Positions 1 through 9,593 are shown, counted from the first letter of the stretch. The stretch: 41,506 nt of DNA from Chloroflexota bacterium (GCA_011523735.1 WTGB01000134.1:1-41506); one strand, 5' to 3'. Program-made: numbers and translations. Notes: generated from the sequence alone by a model not told the origin.

Positions 1-54
1 GGGAGAGTATGCCGCTGCCAACACTTCTCTACCACGCCACTCCTTCTTTTTTTG

Positions 55-63
55 TGCTACAAT
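55..63 (+). promoter_or_regulatory. possible extended -10 promoter
   Basis: TGCTACAAT fits an extended -10 element (TGnTATAAT) about 87 bases before the SGNH hydrolase start. No convincing -35 hexamer lies at the usual spacing, so this is only a candidate. Confidence 0.3.
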
Positions 64-149
64 CTGGTGATTTCCACTGAACTAAGATCTGTTTCAAAAA
101 CCACCAATATCTTTCTCGGATTTCGTTTCTGTCTTGATGTGAGGCATAT

Positions 150-1715
150 ATGTTTCGCCGCAAATCACTAAGGCGGATTCTCCAGTTGGGACTGCCCCTG
201 CTACTGACAGTTGGCTTGTACTGGCACTACCACGCAAGACCAATCACAAAAAACGCTGCCTACGGAAATACCACAATTCTCTTAACAGCCAGCAGCAGCA
301 ATGTTCTCTTTCCCGGCGACTGCATCCAAATCCGCTGGGATGTCGCTTATGCGCAGCGTGTTCTCGCAAATGAGGAACTTTCGCCTGCTGTCGGTGAGAA
401 GATGCTATGCATTGATGCTCTATCGCAGCCGACGCTTCAAGTCATGCTGATGGATGGCAGCGAGGTTACAGTAACCCAGCCGATTACTATATTGGTGACG
501 CAGCCGACCTTTGTGACCGTTGCTTTCATCGCGCTTGCGTTGCTTTGTCTGGGCTTTAGTGATTTTCTGTTGCGCGCGGGTCGTGAAGCCGCGCGTCTGT
601 TGACTGTCCGTGCGATTGGTAAAGCGGGCTGCACAATCTTTCTTGCCGTCGGAATCACGCTGGTGATTATTGAGATCGCCCTATCGACCTATTTCAGCGC
701 CGCGGGCAGCCGTGAGCAAAAGATCATGTATCTCTACTCGCTGGAGGAGATTCGCGCGCTGCAAAGCAACATCATTCCCGTACCCTACGTCAGCTATGTG
801 CCAGATCCCGCCTATGAAGGGCACAACAGTCTGGGCTATCGTGGGCCAGAGTTCGAGATTCCCAAGCCGAAGGACACGTTCCGCATCGTCACAATGGGCG
901 GCTCAACCACCTATAGCACGGGCACTACTGCCGACGAATCATACCCAGCATTTTTGCAATCGATCCTGCGCGATGAATATGGCTATACAAATGTTGAGGT
1001 TATCAATGCAGGTGTGACGGGTTACACCACCTGGGAAATCCTGGCTGCTTATGCCTTCCGCGTGGTTGAGCTTGAGCCGGATATGCTAATCTATTATGGA
1101 GCGGTTAACGATCTGGTCGTTCGCGAGCGGAACAGCGTCGATTGCTATCGCGGACTAAATCCACAACGCGGGCTGAATGGAAACCGCGGCTTATTCGTGG
1201 AGCGCAATGCGCCGCTGCCTGCCTCAGCGCTCTATCGTTTGGCCGCCATTCAACTGAATTGGATGGATAATCCCTTGGCGCTGGATTCTTCATTTGAGTC
1301 AACACGCGTGCAATGCGAATCCGATCCAGGCGGTTTCACGCTTGGCAAACGCCTGATCGCGAATGCTCCGATTTACTACGAGCGGAACATTCGCAACCTC
1401 ATGACTCTGGCCAAGTCTCACGGTCTGCAACCGATACTTTCATCATGGGTTTATAATCCCGAGGCTAATCGTCCGCTTCTCTGGCAACAATCCATTGCCC
1501 AGCACAACGCGGTCACGCTTCAGCTTGCCAGCGACATGGAGATTCCATATATCGATTTGGCTGCAGATTTCCCGACGGATGCTGTCGATTGGGAACCTGA
1601 TGGCGTCCATTTTTTGCCTTCTGGCAACCGTGAGCTAGCTAAACGCTTCGCGGTATTTCTTGATGCGAATGGACTGTTGTTGAAACCGTCGAATGATGCA
1701 GCCCCGACGAATTGA
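150..1715 (+). CDS. membrane-anchored SGNH/GDSL-family hydrolase
   Basis: This 521-residue protein has a membrane anchor near residues 10-27, an extracytoplasmic segment, two further hydrophobic helices (about 120-142 and 157-180), and a C-terminal SGNH hydrolase domain from about residue 245. The domain shows the family blocks: MGGSTT with the presumed nucleophile Ser252, NAGVTGYTT (block II), GAVND with Asn320 (block III), and DGVH with Asp484/His487 (block V). Such enzymes usually remove or transfer acyl groups on glycans, lipids or cell-wall polymers. Because two GT39-like glycosyltransferases follow on the same strand, de-esterification of a surface polysaccharide is a reasonable inference, but the substrate is not readable from sequence. 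The domain's location, outside or inside, depends on helix topology, which I did not compute. Confidence 0.8.
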   Translation: MFRRKSLRRILQLGLPLLLTVGLYWHYHARPITKNAAYGNTTILLTASSSNVLFPGDCIQIRWDVAYAQRVLANEELSPAVGEKMLCIDALSQPTLQVMLMDGSEVTVTQPITILVTQPTFVTVAFIALALLCLGFSDFLLRAGREAARLLTVRAIGKAGCTIFLAVGITLVIIEIALSTYFSAAGSREQKIMYLYSLEEIRALQSNIIPVPYVSYVPDPAYEGHNSLGYRGPEFEIPKPKDTFRIVTMGGSTTYSTGTTADESYPAFLQSILRDEYGYTNVEVINAGVTGYTTWEILAAYAFRVVELEPDMLIYYGAVNDLVVRERNSVDCYRGLNPQRGLNGNRGLFVERNAPLPASALYRLAAIQLNWMDNPLALDSSFESTRVQCESDPGGFTLGKRLIANAPIYYERNIRNLMTLAKSHGLQPILSSWVYNPEANRPLLWQQSIAQHNAVTLQLASDMEIPYIDLAADFPTDAVDWEPDGVHFLPSGNRELAKRFAVFLDANGLLLKPSNDAAPTN

Positions 1716-2016
1716 ATTCCCGACCCGTGTCTTTCTACCATGCAAAGTGGGCCAACAGAACAAAGAAAGTCACCTGGCACTTCCTCTCAGCCATGCGTGA
1801 CGGCGATTCCTTCGGTTTTCACAGATTTATCGGTCCTGCGATTGCGCTTGTTCTCGCCTGAACTGTATCATATCTGCCAAACGGGGCATGGCAGCAATTC
1901 CTTGCGGCTGTCAGGTCTACCTTCCCGACACGACGTCATCACGAACTGCGCAAGTAACGATCATGCATTAGACTAGTCTCTTAGTATTTGTTTAAAGTTG
2001 ATCTCACGGAGCGGCA
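1716..2016 (+). other. intergenic region without a convincing gene
   Basis: These 301 bases between the SGNH hydrolase and the first glycosyltransferase hold only a short open frame (from 1740, 78 codons) with no recognisable similarity and no clear ribosome-binding site. A 10-base perfect palindrome, AGACTAGTCT, lies at 1970-1979, 37 bases before the next start. I see no terminator with a T-run. Confidence 0.4.
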
Positions 2017-3918
2017 ATGCAGAAACAGGTCAATTTGCCAATTCACCCGTCCCTTGCCCTTATCTGCGTCTTTTTCCTGTTCGCAGTCGGTGTCGCCAAT
2101 CTCAAAAGCGACCCGATAGAAAACGACGAATTTAGAACGCTCAATCACATTGAGCCCGTTTGGTCGACGGAAATACGTACGATTCCGGAAACGATCCAAA
2201 GTGTCGCAACACTCAGCCCTCAGCATGGACCATTTTACTTTGTCGTCCTTAACGCCTGGCATAAATTGGCTGGCTTTGATCTTTTTTCTCTCCGCCTGCT
2301 ATCTATATATTTTGGCGTCTTGTCGATTGCAATAGTTTATCGGCTTGCAATGATAACGGGCAAGCGAGACGACGGAGCCGCGGCGGTTTTAGCTTTGTCA
2401 TTTCTCGCCTTCTACATGTTTCATGTTCACTACCTAAGAATGTACTCCTTGCTATCGCTCGCCTGTGGCTGGACCCTATGGTCGTACTGGATCGTCAGCC
2501 GCAGACAGTCGCCAGGCAGGTGGAGTTGGATATTGTTTTTCGCAGCGACCGCATCGATGCCTTATATTCATTACATGGGTAGTCTTACTCTGCTTGCTGT
2601 CGGCATCTATCATGTCGTACTCGCACGGCGAGACAAACGATGGTGGCAAGTTCTGGCGGTAATGGCTCTTGCGGGGCTTATGTTCTTGCCTTGGCTTCCC
2701 GTTGTCATCAGTGGACTTGCAGAACATAGACTTGATTCGACGGCGACAAGAATGACGTTCATCGGTGCGACTCGAGCATTACTGTCCGTAGGCTCGAACG
2801 GGATCTTGCTTCTACCGCCACTTGTCGCCGGATTGGTCATACTCAATCTGAGGCGACTCAATGACGCTGAAAAGTACTTGGGATTTGTCGCCTTATTAAC
2901 CGCTGCGTTGCTCGTCATACTGAACGAATTCGCGCCGATCTTTATAGCGAATCGGATACGATACTCTATTGTATTGACGGTCCCTTATTGTTGTCTTGCC
3001 GTCATAGGCCTGCGAATGCTGCCCGCCTGGAGGCTCCTGCGCTTACCTGTCCTTTTGCTATGGTGCATGTCTTTCTTTTACTATTTGGGAACCGAAGACT
3101 ATGCGGTCTTCACAAATATTCGTCAACATGAAACCGAGAAAATACCGCATTATCAAGACTTCGTTTACGAATCCGAAAAACTGCCCGGGCACAACGAACT
3201 GATTCTAAGTTTTCATCCTAATATGATCTTGTCGTCCAATAAGACGCTTCCCTACTACCGGAAAGTCCTGCCTAGGTGGGCCTATATTGTTCACATTACC
3301 TACAACGCGAATGACGACCTGATCATACAAAGCGGGCATTCGAAGTATGGCTCGCTTGACGCCATCGCAGCCAATAGCAAGTCAATCTGGGTTTTGCATA
3401 ATCCTGATCAGACAGATCTGAACGCAATGCCAGTCTACCGAGACTGGTTTCTTCAGCATTTCACAATGTGCAAACGCTTCCACGAAAATGCCTTCAGCAT
3501 CATCGACTATTATGTGGCTACTACAGTACCTTGTGATATTGTCACGAACGCGGCGCCTTTCACAATTAACTACGATAATGGAATGGTTTTGGCTAACGCG
3601 GTTAGTGTTCAAACCACAAGTGAGTTGAGAATCTACTTGCGATGGGGCGCGACAATTGGGAAAGAGTACTCGCTTTCGCTACAGATTTTCGATGCCTCGA
3701 TGGCCAAGGTTCGCCAGTTGGACGCGGTGATCTCAAGCGAGCCACTCGATGAGTTCTCCTTTGATTTGTCTGAGCTCAGGCCGGGCGATTACAATGTTGA
3801 CCTGATCGTGTATAACTTCGATACGAAGAAGAGTGAGCCTGGAATCGTCGTCAGTACTCAGCAGCGATTTCAGCGTTCCTTAATGCTCACCAGATTTTCG
3901 ATTGGCAACCAATCGTGA
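2017..3918 (+). CDS. GT39/PMT-like polytopic membrane glycosyltransferase, first paralogue
   Basis: This 633-residue protein is a polytopic membrane protein of the GT-C fold type (dolichyl-phosphate-mannose mannosyltransferase or ArnT-like). After a first helix (about residues 12-28) comes an acidic loop, DPIENDEF, in the position of the catalytic DE motif of GT-C enzymes, then HGPFYFVVLNAWHKL and a run of about ten helices to roughly residue 370. The remaining 260 residues form a soluble part ending in a probable beta-sandwich domain (from about 500). Family members transfer a sugar from a polyprenyl-phosphate donor to an extracytoplasmic acceptor. ACGGAG, 6 bases before the ATG, is a good ribosome-binding site. 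It is a tandem paralogue of the next gene. Donor and acceptor cannot be inferred. Confidence 0.75.
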   Translation: MQKQVNLPIHPSLALICVFFLFAVGVANLKSDPIENDEFRTLNHIEPVWSTEIRTIPETIQSVATLSPQHGPFYFVVLNAWHKLAGFDLFSLRLLSIYFGVLSIAIVYRLAMITGKRDDGAAAVLALSFLAFYMFHVHYLRMYSLLSLACGWTLWSYWIVSRRQSPGRWSWILFFAATASMPYIHYMGSLTLLAVGIYHVVLARRDKRWWQVLAVMALAGLMFLPWLPVVISGLAEHRLDSTATRMTFIGATRALLSVGSNGILLLPPLVAGLVILNLRRLNDAEKYLGFVALLTAALLVILNEFAPIFIANRIRYSIVLTVPYCCLAVIGLRMLPAWRLLRLPVLLLWCMSFFYYLGTEDYAVFTNIRQHETEKIPHYQDFVYESEKLPGHNELILSFHPNMILSSNKTLPYYRKVLPRWAYIVHITYNANDDLIIQSGHSKYGSLDAIAANSKSIWVLHNPDQTDLNAMPVYRDWFLQHFTMCKRFHENAFSIIDYYVATTVPCDIVTNAAPFTINYDNGMVLANAVSVQTTSELRIYLRWGATIGKEYSLSLQIFDASMAKVRQLDAVISSEPLDEFSFDLSELRPGDYNVDLIVYNFDTKKSEPGIVVSTQQRFQRSLMLTRFSIGNQS

Positions 3919-4055
3919 CGCAGTTTCGTGATGATCTGTCTGCATCCGACTGGATGATCGTAAATTGCGGGAATCTGCCGCCCTGACATCCGCTCTCTCT
4001 ATATTTGATTGTGAAGGCTATTCTCCTGCCTGCTTCAGCATATGTTGAGAACCGA

Positions 4056-5963
4056 ATGAATAGAGAACGTATCTTGGGTAGTACAGGCGCTGCAAAGCAT
4101 GTCACCGCCGCAATTATTTGCCTTGCCTTTGTCTTCGCATGGGGTATACGGCACCTTAAGGCCGATCCCATTACTCCCGCTGAATACAATTCAATATTTA
4201 ACATATATGAGAATCATCTCGTCAACATTTCGACGCTTGAAGGGGCTATATACAATGTCGCCACGAAAGATGAAACTCACCCGCCGGGCTACTTCTTGCT
4301 GCTAAATGTCTGGAGCCGTCTAGTCGGTGGCGACTTGTTTGCTCTACGCTTGCTTTCTGTTTACTTTGGCATGTTCGCGCTCGCGTTCACCTATCGCCTG
4401 GCTCGGCATGTCAGCACATCAGATCAAGCGCTTGATACCGCTATTCTGCTTGCCTTTACCGCTTATTTCGCATTTTACTTACATGAAGTCAGAATGTATT
4501 CACTACTGGCAATGGTATCTGCTTGGACCGTCTGGTCATACGCAAAAATAGTCCACTCGCCGACAAGATTGAGCAGTTTCAGTTTCATTACTCTCTGCTT
4601 GAGCGCCGCCGCTACTATCTATGTACATGCCTTCGGCTTCGTTCTGCTGGCAGCCATTGGAATCTATCATTTGGTTTTCATTCCAAAAAACAGGCAGTGG
4701 CTTCAAGTATGTGCGGCCATGCTTCTTGCCGGATGCCTATATTTGCCGTGGCTTCCATATGCGCTTCAAATGCTAAACATAAGAACATCTTATGCGACAG
4801 ATAGTCTTGCCTGGCATGAGACGATTCTTGCCCTGGCGTCGATTTACAACAATGGACTCAGTCTCCTTGCGCCTGGCTGCGCTGTCATACTGCTGCTGTA
4901 CCGCAGGCGTCTCAACAACTCTCAAAAGTATATTGTTATCCTTGTCGCGCTGGTCGTACTGGTCGCGCTGGCTGTCAATGAAATCGCTCCGATTATTGTT
5001 GCTAGGCGTATCCGCTACTCGATCATCCTCGCGCCACTTTGGTCTTGCGCGCTTGCGATTGCGCTGAGTTTCTTGCCGAGTTGGAAGCGGATTCGCTTTC
5101 CAGCTTTGGCCATCTGGATCTTTGCCTTCCTGCTCTACAATGATTCCTTGGACCTGTATCTTTATACGAATAGTTTGGATCAGAACAGGAAACAGATACC
5201 GCATTTTCAGAGTCTGCTCTATGAGCCCGGTATCCACATACGGAAAAGCGACTATGTCCTGAGCTTCCAACGAGATACTCAGTTGGGTAGGAAGACGCTG
5301 GACTTCTATGGCAGGCAATTGCGAAACTGGCGCGGACTAATACATATCTGGAATGATGCCGATGGCAATCCCTCTGTTCAGAGCACTGATACTCGCTATG
5401 TGGACGTGCCGAGCATGTCGATCTGGAACTTCCCAATATGGCTTATACACAACCCTCAAGAGACGAACTTGCAATCCATGGAAGTATTTGCCACTGATTT
5501 CTCCAATCATTTTCATTCTTGTGGTCGCTTCCTCGAAACCGGCAATTCGATCGTCGACCTGTATGTTAAACGCTCAATACCATGCAACCTGCTCGTCTCG
5601 CGGCAGCTGCTTGAGATTCATTATGAGAACGGGACTGAACTCGCGAACATCTTGCTTCGGCCGCTAAATGACAGCCTGGACGTGTACTTTTGGTGGACCA
5701 ACACAATAGCGAATCAGTACGCGTTTTCCCTGCAATTGTTGGACGCGCAGGGCAACAAGGTCGCTCAACTGGATGATGTCATCGGCGGCGATGCCTTATA
5801 TCAAAACTCGTTTGGCATCGGAGATCTGTCAGTTGGCGAGTACACTGCTATGCTCATCGTTTACGACTTCGAAACACTCAAGAGCCAGCCGGGCATCGTC
5901 CTTGAAGACGAAAGGCAATTTGACCGAGAGGTGGAAGTCGCGCGCCTACGAATCGGTGCTTGA
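4056..5963 (+). CDS. GT39/PMT-like polytopic membrane glycosyltransferase, second paralogue
   Basis: This gene is a diverged copy of the one before it. It has the same N-terminal helix, a loop reading KADPITPAEYNS where the first copy has KSDPIENDEF, then HPPGYFLLLNVWSRLVGGD and the same helix pattern. The shared C-terminal domain includes matching segments such as GEYTAMLIVYDFETLKSQPG against GDYNVDLIVYNFDTKKSEPG. The frame is open from a TTG at 4005. I chose the ATG at 4056 because it gives an N-terminus like the paralogue's, although the ribosome-binding site is weak. The loop acid differs from the first copy (AE instead of DE), so the two may differ in acceptor or activity. Together with the SGNH hydrolase they suggest surface-glycan assembly. 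Confidence 0.7.
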   Translation: MNRERILGSTGAAKHVTAAIICLAFVFAWGIRHLKADPITPAEYNSIFNIYENHLVNISTLEGAIYNVATKDETHPPGYFLLLNVWSRLVGGDLFALRLLSVYFGMFALAFTYRLARHVSTSDQALDTAILLAFTAYFAFYLHEVRMYSLLAMVSAWTVWSYAKIVHSPTRLSSFSFITLCLSAAATIYVHAFGFVLLAAIGIYHLVFIPKNRQWLQVCAAMLLAGCLYLPWLPYALQMLNIRTSYATDSLAWHETILALASIYNNGLSLLAPGCAVILLLYRRRLNNSQKYIVILVALVVLVALAVNEIAPIIVARRIRYSIILAPLWSCALAIALSFLPSWKRIRFPALAIWIFAFLLYNDSLDLYLYTNSLDQNRKQIPHFQSLLYEPGIHIRKSDYVLSFQRDTQLGRKTLDFYGRQLRNWRGLIHIWNDADGNPSVQSTDTRYVDVPSMSIWNFPIWLIHNPQETNLQSMEVFATDFSNHFHSCGRFLETGNSIVDLYVKRSIPCNLLVSRQLLEIHYENGTELANILLRPLNDSLDVYFWWTNTIANQYAFSLQLLDAQGNKVAQLDDVIGGDALYQNSFGIGDLSVGEYTAMLIVYDFETLKSQPGIVLEDERQFDREVEVARLRIGA

Positions 5964-6079
5964 GACGTGTGCCGATAAGGCGTTTTCAATTGCTTGGACG
6001 TCTTGTCACACACTCCTGGCTGGATTATCCTAATAATCAGAAATGGAAGCGCTTTGCGACAAGTTACGGGTGGCGCATC

Positions 6080-6427
6080 ATGAGCCTGAGCAAGAAAGGC
6101 AAGTCAAGCGATGGTCCGCAATGGATCGCTGTATACATCACGCATAACTTGCAGGAAGCGCACATATTGATGGGTAAGTTGCGAGCGCACGATGTACCGG
6201 TGATGATCCACCAAGAAGCCGGCGCGACTGCGCTTGGCATTACACTGGGCAACCTCGGTGAGATCAAGCTCTTAGTTTCGCCAGCCGATTATGATCAGGC
6301 GGTTGCTCTGCTTTACCCAGAAGATGACGACCAAATCGAAGCCAACAACGATAAGATTCAGCTAATCTGGATGGATGACGGCGATGGCGCTGAGTATTAC
6401 GTAGAAATGGACGATGACGACGAATGA
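6080..6427 (+). CDS. small DUF2007-like putative signal-transducing protein
   Basis: This protein has about 115 residues from the ATG at 6080. The open frame extends upstream to 5960, but the extra N-terminus overlaps the previous gene's end and looks non-coding. The core (IAVYITHNLQEAHILMGKL, then VPVMIHQEAG and IKLLVSPADYDQAVALL) has the beta-alpha-beta pattern of DUF2007 proteins, small ferredoxin-like domains of unknown role. A very acidic tail (ending DDDDE) follows. It overlaps the start of the P1 peptidase gene by 14 bases, so the two are probably translated together. The function is not established for the family; the family call itself is moderate. Confidence 0.55.
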   Translation: MSLSKKGKSSDGPQWIAVYITHNLQEAHILMGKLRAHDVPVMIHQEAGATALGITLGNLGEIKLLVSPADYDQAVALLYPEDDDQIEANNDKIQLIWMDDGDGAEYYVEMDDDDE

Positions 6428-7373
6428 CACGCTGACCAGCGTACCCGGCATAGAAGTCGGGCACTACACCGATCTCGAGGGTGTTACAGGCTGCACCGTC
6501 ACACTCTGCCCGCCCGGCACAGTTGGCGCGGTTGATGTTCGCGGTGGCGCGCCCGGTACGCGCGAGACTGACTTACTACAGGCGCATAACCTGGTGGAAG
6601 AGGTGACCGCGGTCGTCCTCTCTGGCGGCAGCGCTTTTGGTTTGGCAACGGCTGATGGCGTGATGCGTTGGCATGTGGAGCGCGGTCGGGGCTATCAATC
6701 GCGCAGTGGCCTAGTAGTTCCTATTGTACCGGCTGCGATTCTTTTCGATCTCACAATAGGAGAGCCGGGAACTGTGCCGGGAGCCGACGCCGGCTATCGC
6801 GCCTGCGAGGCCGCATCGAGTGAACCGGTCAAGATGGGCTGCCTCGGGGCGGGCACGGGCGCCAGAATCGCCGCGATCCGAGGGAACGAACGCGCAAGCA
6901 AAGGCGGTATCGGCTCGGCGGCCATGACCTTGCCAAATGGTCTAATTGTCGGAGCGCTTATGGCGGTGAATTCTGTAGGCAATGTCATCGGCGAAGACGG
7001 CAAGATTTTGGCCGGCTTGCGAAACACAGATGGCGATGGATTCCTGTCAGTGCTGGATGAAATGGCATTATTGACTGCCGAAGTTTCAGCGACAGAGAAC
7101 ACGGTAATCGGCCTTGTGGCCACCAACGGACGGCTGGACAAGGCACAGACGCAAAAGGTGGCGCAGATGGCGCACGACGGCATCGCGCGCGCAGTGAACC
7201 CAGCTCACACTATGTTTGATGGCGACGCCATATTTGCCTTGGCGACTGGTGATGTTCCGGCGGACCCCACTTTTGTCGGCGCCTATGCCGCTGAAATGGT
7301 GGCGAAAGCAATCCGCCGCGCAGTCCGTCATGCGACCACGTTGGCGGGCATTCTTGCGATAGCCGACGATTGA
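6414..7373 (+). CDS. P1-family (DmpA-like) N-terminal-nucleophile aminopeptidase
   Basis: This 319-residue protein starts TSVPGIEVGHYTD and contains GCTVTLCPPG, VDVRGGAPGTRETDLL and VVLSGGSAFGL, the characteristic N-terminal half of P1-family peptidases (DmpA, BapA and relatives). These enzymes cleave themselves into two chains, exposing a Ser or Thr nucleophile. Here the likely site is Asn229-Thr230 in ENTVIGLVATN, giving a beta chain of about 90 residues. Family substrates are short peptides or amino-acid amides and beta-peptides. The true substrate is unknown. The start overlaps the DUF2007-like gene by 14 bases. A weak inverted repeat, ATTGCC and GGCAAT (7376-7395), follows the stop but lacks a clean T-run. 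Confidence 0.85.
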   Translation: MTTNDTLTSVPGIEVGHYTDLEGVTGCTVTLCPPGTVGAVDVRGGAPGTRETDLLQAHNLVEEVTAVVLSGGSAFGLATADGVMRWHVERGRGYQSRSGLVVPIVPAAILFDLTIGEPGTVPGADAGYRACEAASSEPVKMGCLGAGTGARIAAIRGNERASKGGIGSAAMTLPNGLIVGALMAVNSVGNVIGEDGKILAGLRNTDGDGFLSVLDEMALLTAEVSATENTVIGLVATNGRLDKAQTQKVAQMAHDGIARAVNPAHTMFDGDAIFALATGDVPADPTFVGAYAAEMVAKAIRRAVRHATTLAGILAIADD

Positions 7374-7537
7374 AGATTGCCTATACTGCGGCAATAGCCG
7401 TTTGTTGGCGGCGCATCCCATACGCAACAGCCAGCCTGACTAATTCTGCCGTAACGTTATGAATGGGCTCGTTTGATCGGACCTATTGTTTGCGATGTTT
7501 AAAATACTCGCCAAATGCCTTAACATAGATTTAGTGC

Positions 7538-8296
7538 ATGTCTAGTAAGCTGACAACGGTTTGGCAGACGAGCTACAGGTTGAAGCCCTTGGCGCAGAAC
7601 AAGAAGATCCTGCTCGTTGAAGACGAAGAAAAACTTGTTAGCAACCTGGCTGATAAGTTGCGTGCTGAAGGTTATGACGTCTTCACCGCGCTTGATGGCG
7701 AGACCGGTTTGAATATGGCGCGCAGTGCCAGTTACGATTTGATCGTGTTGGATATTATGTTGCCGGGTCTCGACGGGCTTAGCTTATGTCGCATGATTCG
7801 CAATGATCGCAAGACCTCAAATGTGCCCATAATCATGCTGACGGCGAGAGGCACCGAAGTTGACAAGATCGTGGGCTTGGAAAGCGGCGCCAATGATTAT
7901 ATCGTGAAGCCTTTCGGTTTGGGGGAATTCCTCGCGCGTGTGCGTGTTCAGATGCGCCAACCGTCGCCGGAGCCAGGATTGAAGCAGGATGAGCTTTCCT
8001 CCGGCAATCTCCGCCTGGACCTTACTGGAAGACGCGTATTCAAGGGCGAAAATGAAGTCAAGCTAACCAATAAGGAATACACGCTCCTGGCCGTATTCAT
8101 GCGCAACAAACGCGCCGTGCTCTCCCGCGACTTTCTTATCGCTAACGTATGGGGCGAAGATTATTTGATTGGCGAAAGCGATAAGCGCACCGTCGATGTG
8201 CATATCCGCTGGCTGCGCGAGAAAATCGAAGACAACCCGTCAAAGCCCGAACGCATAAGCACTGTGCGCGGTGTCGGCTACAGATTCGAGGGCTGA
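7538..8296 (+). CDS. OmpR/PhoB-family response regulator
   Basis: This protein has 252 residues. The receiver domain (about 22-137) carries the acidic pair Asp29/Glu30, phospho-acceptor Asp72 in LIVLDIMLPGLDG, Thr102, and Lys124 in the KPF motif. A winged-helix DNA-binding domain follows (about 150-250), ending in VDVHIRWLREKIEDNP and TVRGVGYRFEG, typical of OmpR/PhoB regulators. The first 20 residues precede the receiver and could belong to an over-long start. The histidine kinase gene begins one base after the stop, so they form a two-component pair. The kinase resembles PhoR types, but no phosphate genes are nearby and the signal is unknown. Confidence 0.9.
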   Translation: MSSKLTTVWQTSYRLKPLAQNKKILLVEDEEKLVSNLADKLRAEGYDVFTALDGETGLNMARSASYDLIVLDIMLPGLDGLSLCRMIRNDRKTSNVPIIMLTARGTEVDKIVGLESGANDYIVKPFGLGEFLARVRVQMRQPSPEPGLKQDELSSGNLRLDLTGRRVFKGENEVKLTNKEYTLLAVFMRNKRAVLSRDFLIANVWGEDYLIGESDKRTVDVHIRWLREKIEDNPSKPERISTVRGVGYRFEG

Positions 8297-8297
8297 C

Positions 8298-9557
8298 GTG
8301 GAAACTCTGCCGATACTCTTGATTGTGTCGCTGCTCGGCATGGCTCTCGCCGGCTACTATCTGAATCGGCGCCTGCAATCGGCCAACTCGAAGATTCGCG
8401 ACCAAAACGAAGAAATCGGCAAACTTCGCGCTCAACTGAGCGAGAGTGAACGCGAACAGATACAGCGAGAGGGACTTGTCGCCACTGCCGAGCGCATCTC
8501 CTTTGACTTGATATTCCTGCTCGATGCCGAGCAAAATGTCATCGCCGTTAATCAGTCGGCGGCCCGCCTAATAGCAGATGAGACTGCAATAGGTAAACCA
8601 ATATCAGCGGTTGTTGATTCGCTAGAACTCGTCAGTCTGGTCGCGCTCGCACAACACGAAGATGAGTGTCTCGAAGAGCAATTTGTCATTGGCTCCTCCA
8701 ACTATCGTGTGCGTGCGCAGTCTATGGACTATCTTGGACAAGCAGGTCTCATTAGTATTGTCATGCGAGACATTACTGACCTGGTGCAGTTGAACCGCGC
8801 CCGGCGCGATCTTGTGGCAAATATCTCGCATGAGTTGCGAACGCCGATTACCCGCATCCGCCTGATTATTGAAGGTTTGTTCCTGGACGCTGACAAACCA
8901 AAGCGTAAGGCGAGCATCCAATCGCTCAAAGAAATCGCTATGGAGACCGACTCGCTGCTCTGGCTGGCGCAAGAACTGCTCGACCTGTCGATGATCGAGT
9001 CCGGCGAGGCGATTCTACGCCTGGTCAAAACACCGTTGAAACAAGTTATTGATGATGCGATCGAGCGGCTCGAATCGCAAGCCGAGACGAAGAATCTCAC
9101 GATCGTCAGCCACGTGCCACAGAAGTTTGATGTGCTGTGCGATGCCGACCAATTGAAACGGGTCCTGGGCAATCTGTTGCACAACGCCATAAAGTGGTCG
9201 CCCCTGAACGATGCTATCACCATCACCGCCGCCGAAAACGCCGAGCATATCGTCGTTACAGTGTTTGACAACGGACCCGGCGTGCCGGATGCTGTGCGAG
9301 AACGTATCTTCGAGCGATTCTACCAAGCGGACCTGTCCCGCTCCGGCGACGATGGTACGGGTTTGGGCCTGGCTATATGCAAGCACATCGTCGAAGCGCA
9401 TGGCGGGCGCATCTGGGCAGAAGGCAATAGCCAGGGCATCGGCGGGCAGTTTGTCTTCACTGTACTCAAAGCCGATGCAGATTTTAAGCAGCCAACATCG
9501 GAACACTTTGAAGACGAGCGAGCTCCGAAATTGCCACAGTCAGTGACGCCGCTTTAG
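8298..9557 (+). CDS. PhoR-like sensor histidine kinase
   Basis: I start this gene at the GTG at 8298, one base after the regulator's stop (419 residues); an in-frame GTG at 8271 would overlap the regulator. The order is one N-terminal transmembrane helix (about 4-22), a short coiled coil (25-60), a PAS-like region (about 65-155), the dimerisation and phospho-acceptor segment VANISHELRTPITRIRLI with His178, then the ATPase domain with N box LLHNAIKWSP, G1 DNGPGVPD, F box IFERFYQAD and G2 GTGLGLAICK. With a single helix and no periplasmic domain, it probably senses a cytoplasmic or membrane signal through the PAS domain. It phosphorylates the adjacent regulator. Confidence 0.9.
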   Translation: METLPILLIVSLLGMALAGYYLNRRLQSANSKIRDQNEEIGKLRAQLSESEREQIQREGLVATAERISFDLIFLLDAEQNVIAVNQSAARLIADETAIGKPISAVVDSLELVSLVALAQHEDECLEEQFVIGSSNYRVRAQSMDYLGQAGLISIVMRDITDLVQLNRARRDLVANISHELRTPITRIRLIIEGLFLDADKPKRKASIQSLKEIAMETDSLLWLAQELLDLSMIESGEAILRLVKTPLKQVIDDAIERLESQAETKNLTIVSHVPQKFDVLCDADQLKRVLGNLLHNAIKWSPLNDAITITAAENAEHIVVTVFDNGPGVPDAVRERIFERFYQADLSRSGDDGTGLGLAICKHIVEAHGGRIWAEGNSQGIGGQFVFTVLKADADFKQPTSEHFEDERAPKLPQSVTPL

Positions 9558-9565
9558 ACTTCAGA

Positions 9566-9593
9566 TTGAATTCCCCCTTAGTTCTGATATACT
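9566..9593 (+). promoter_or_regulatory. promoter of the riboswitch-controlled transporter operon
   Basis: TTGAAT (9566-9571), a 16-base spacer and TATACT (9588-9593) fit a sigma-70-type promoter. It would start transcription near 9600, about 18 bases before the FMN aptamer, which is what a riboswitch leader needs. Confidence 0.65.

Noticed and set aside
4773..5318. Minus-strand frame of 181 codons
   Set aside because: Antisense to the second glycosyltransferase; composition typical of a shadow frame.
7376..7395. Inverted repeat ATTGCC/GGCAAT after the P1 peptidase, considered as a terminator
   Set aside because: Short stem and no T-run directly after it.
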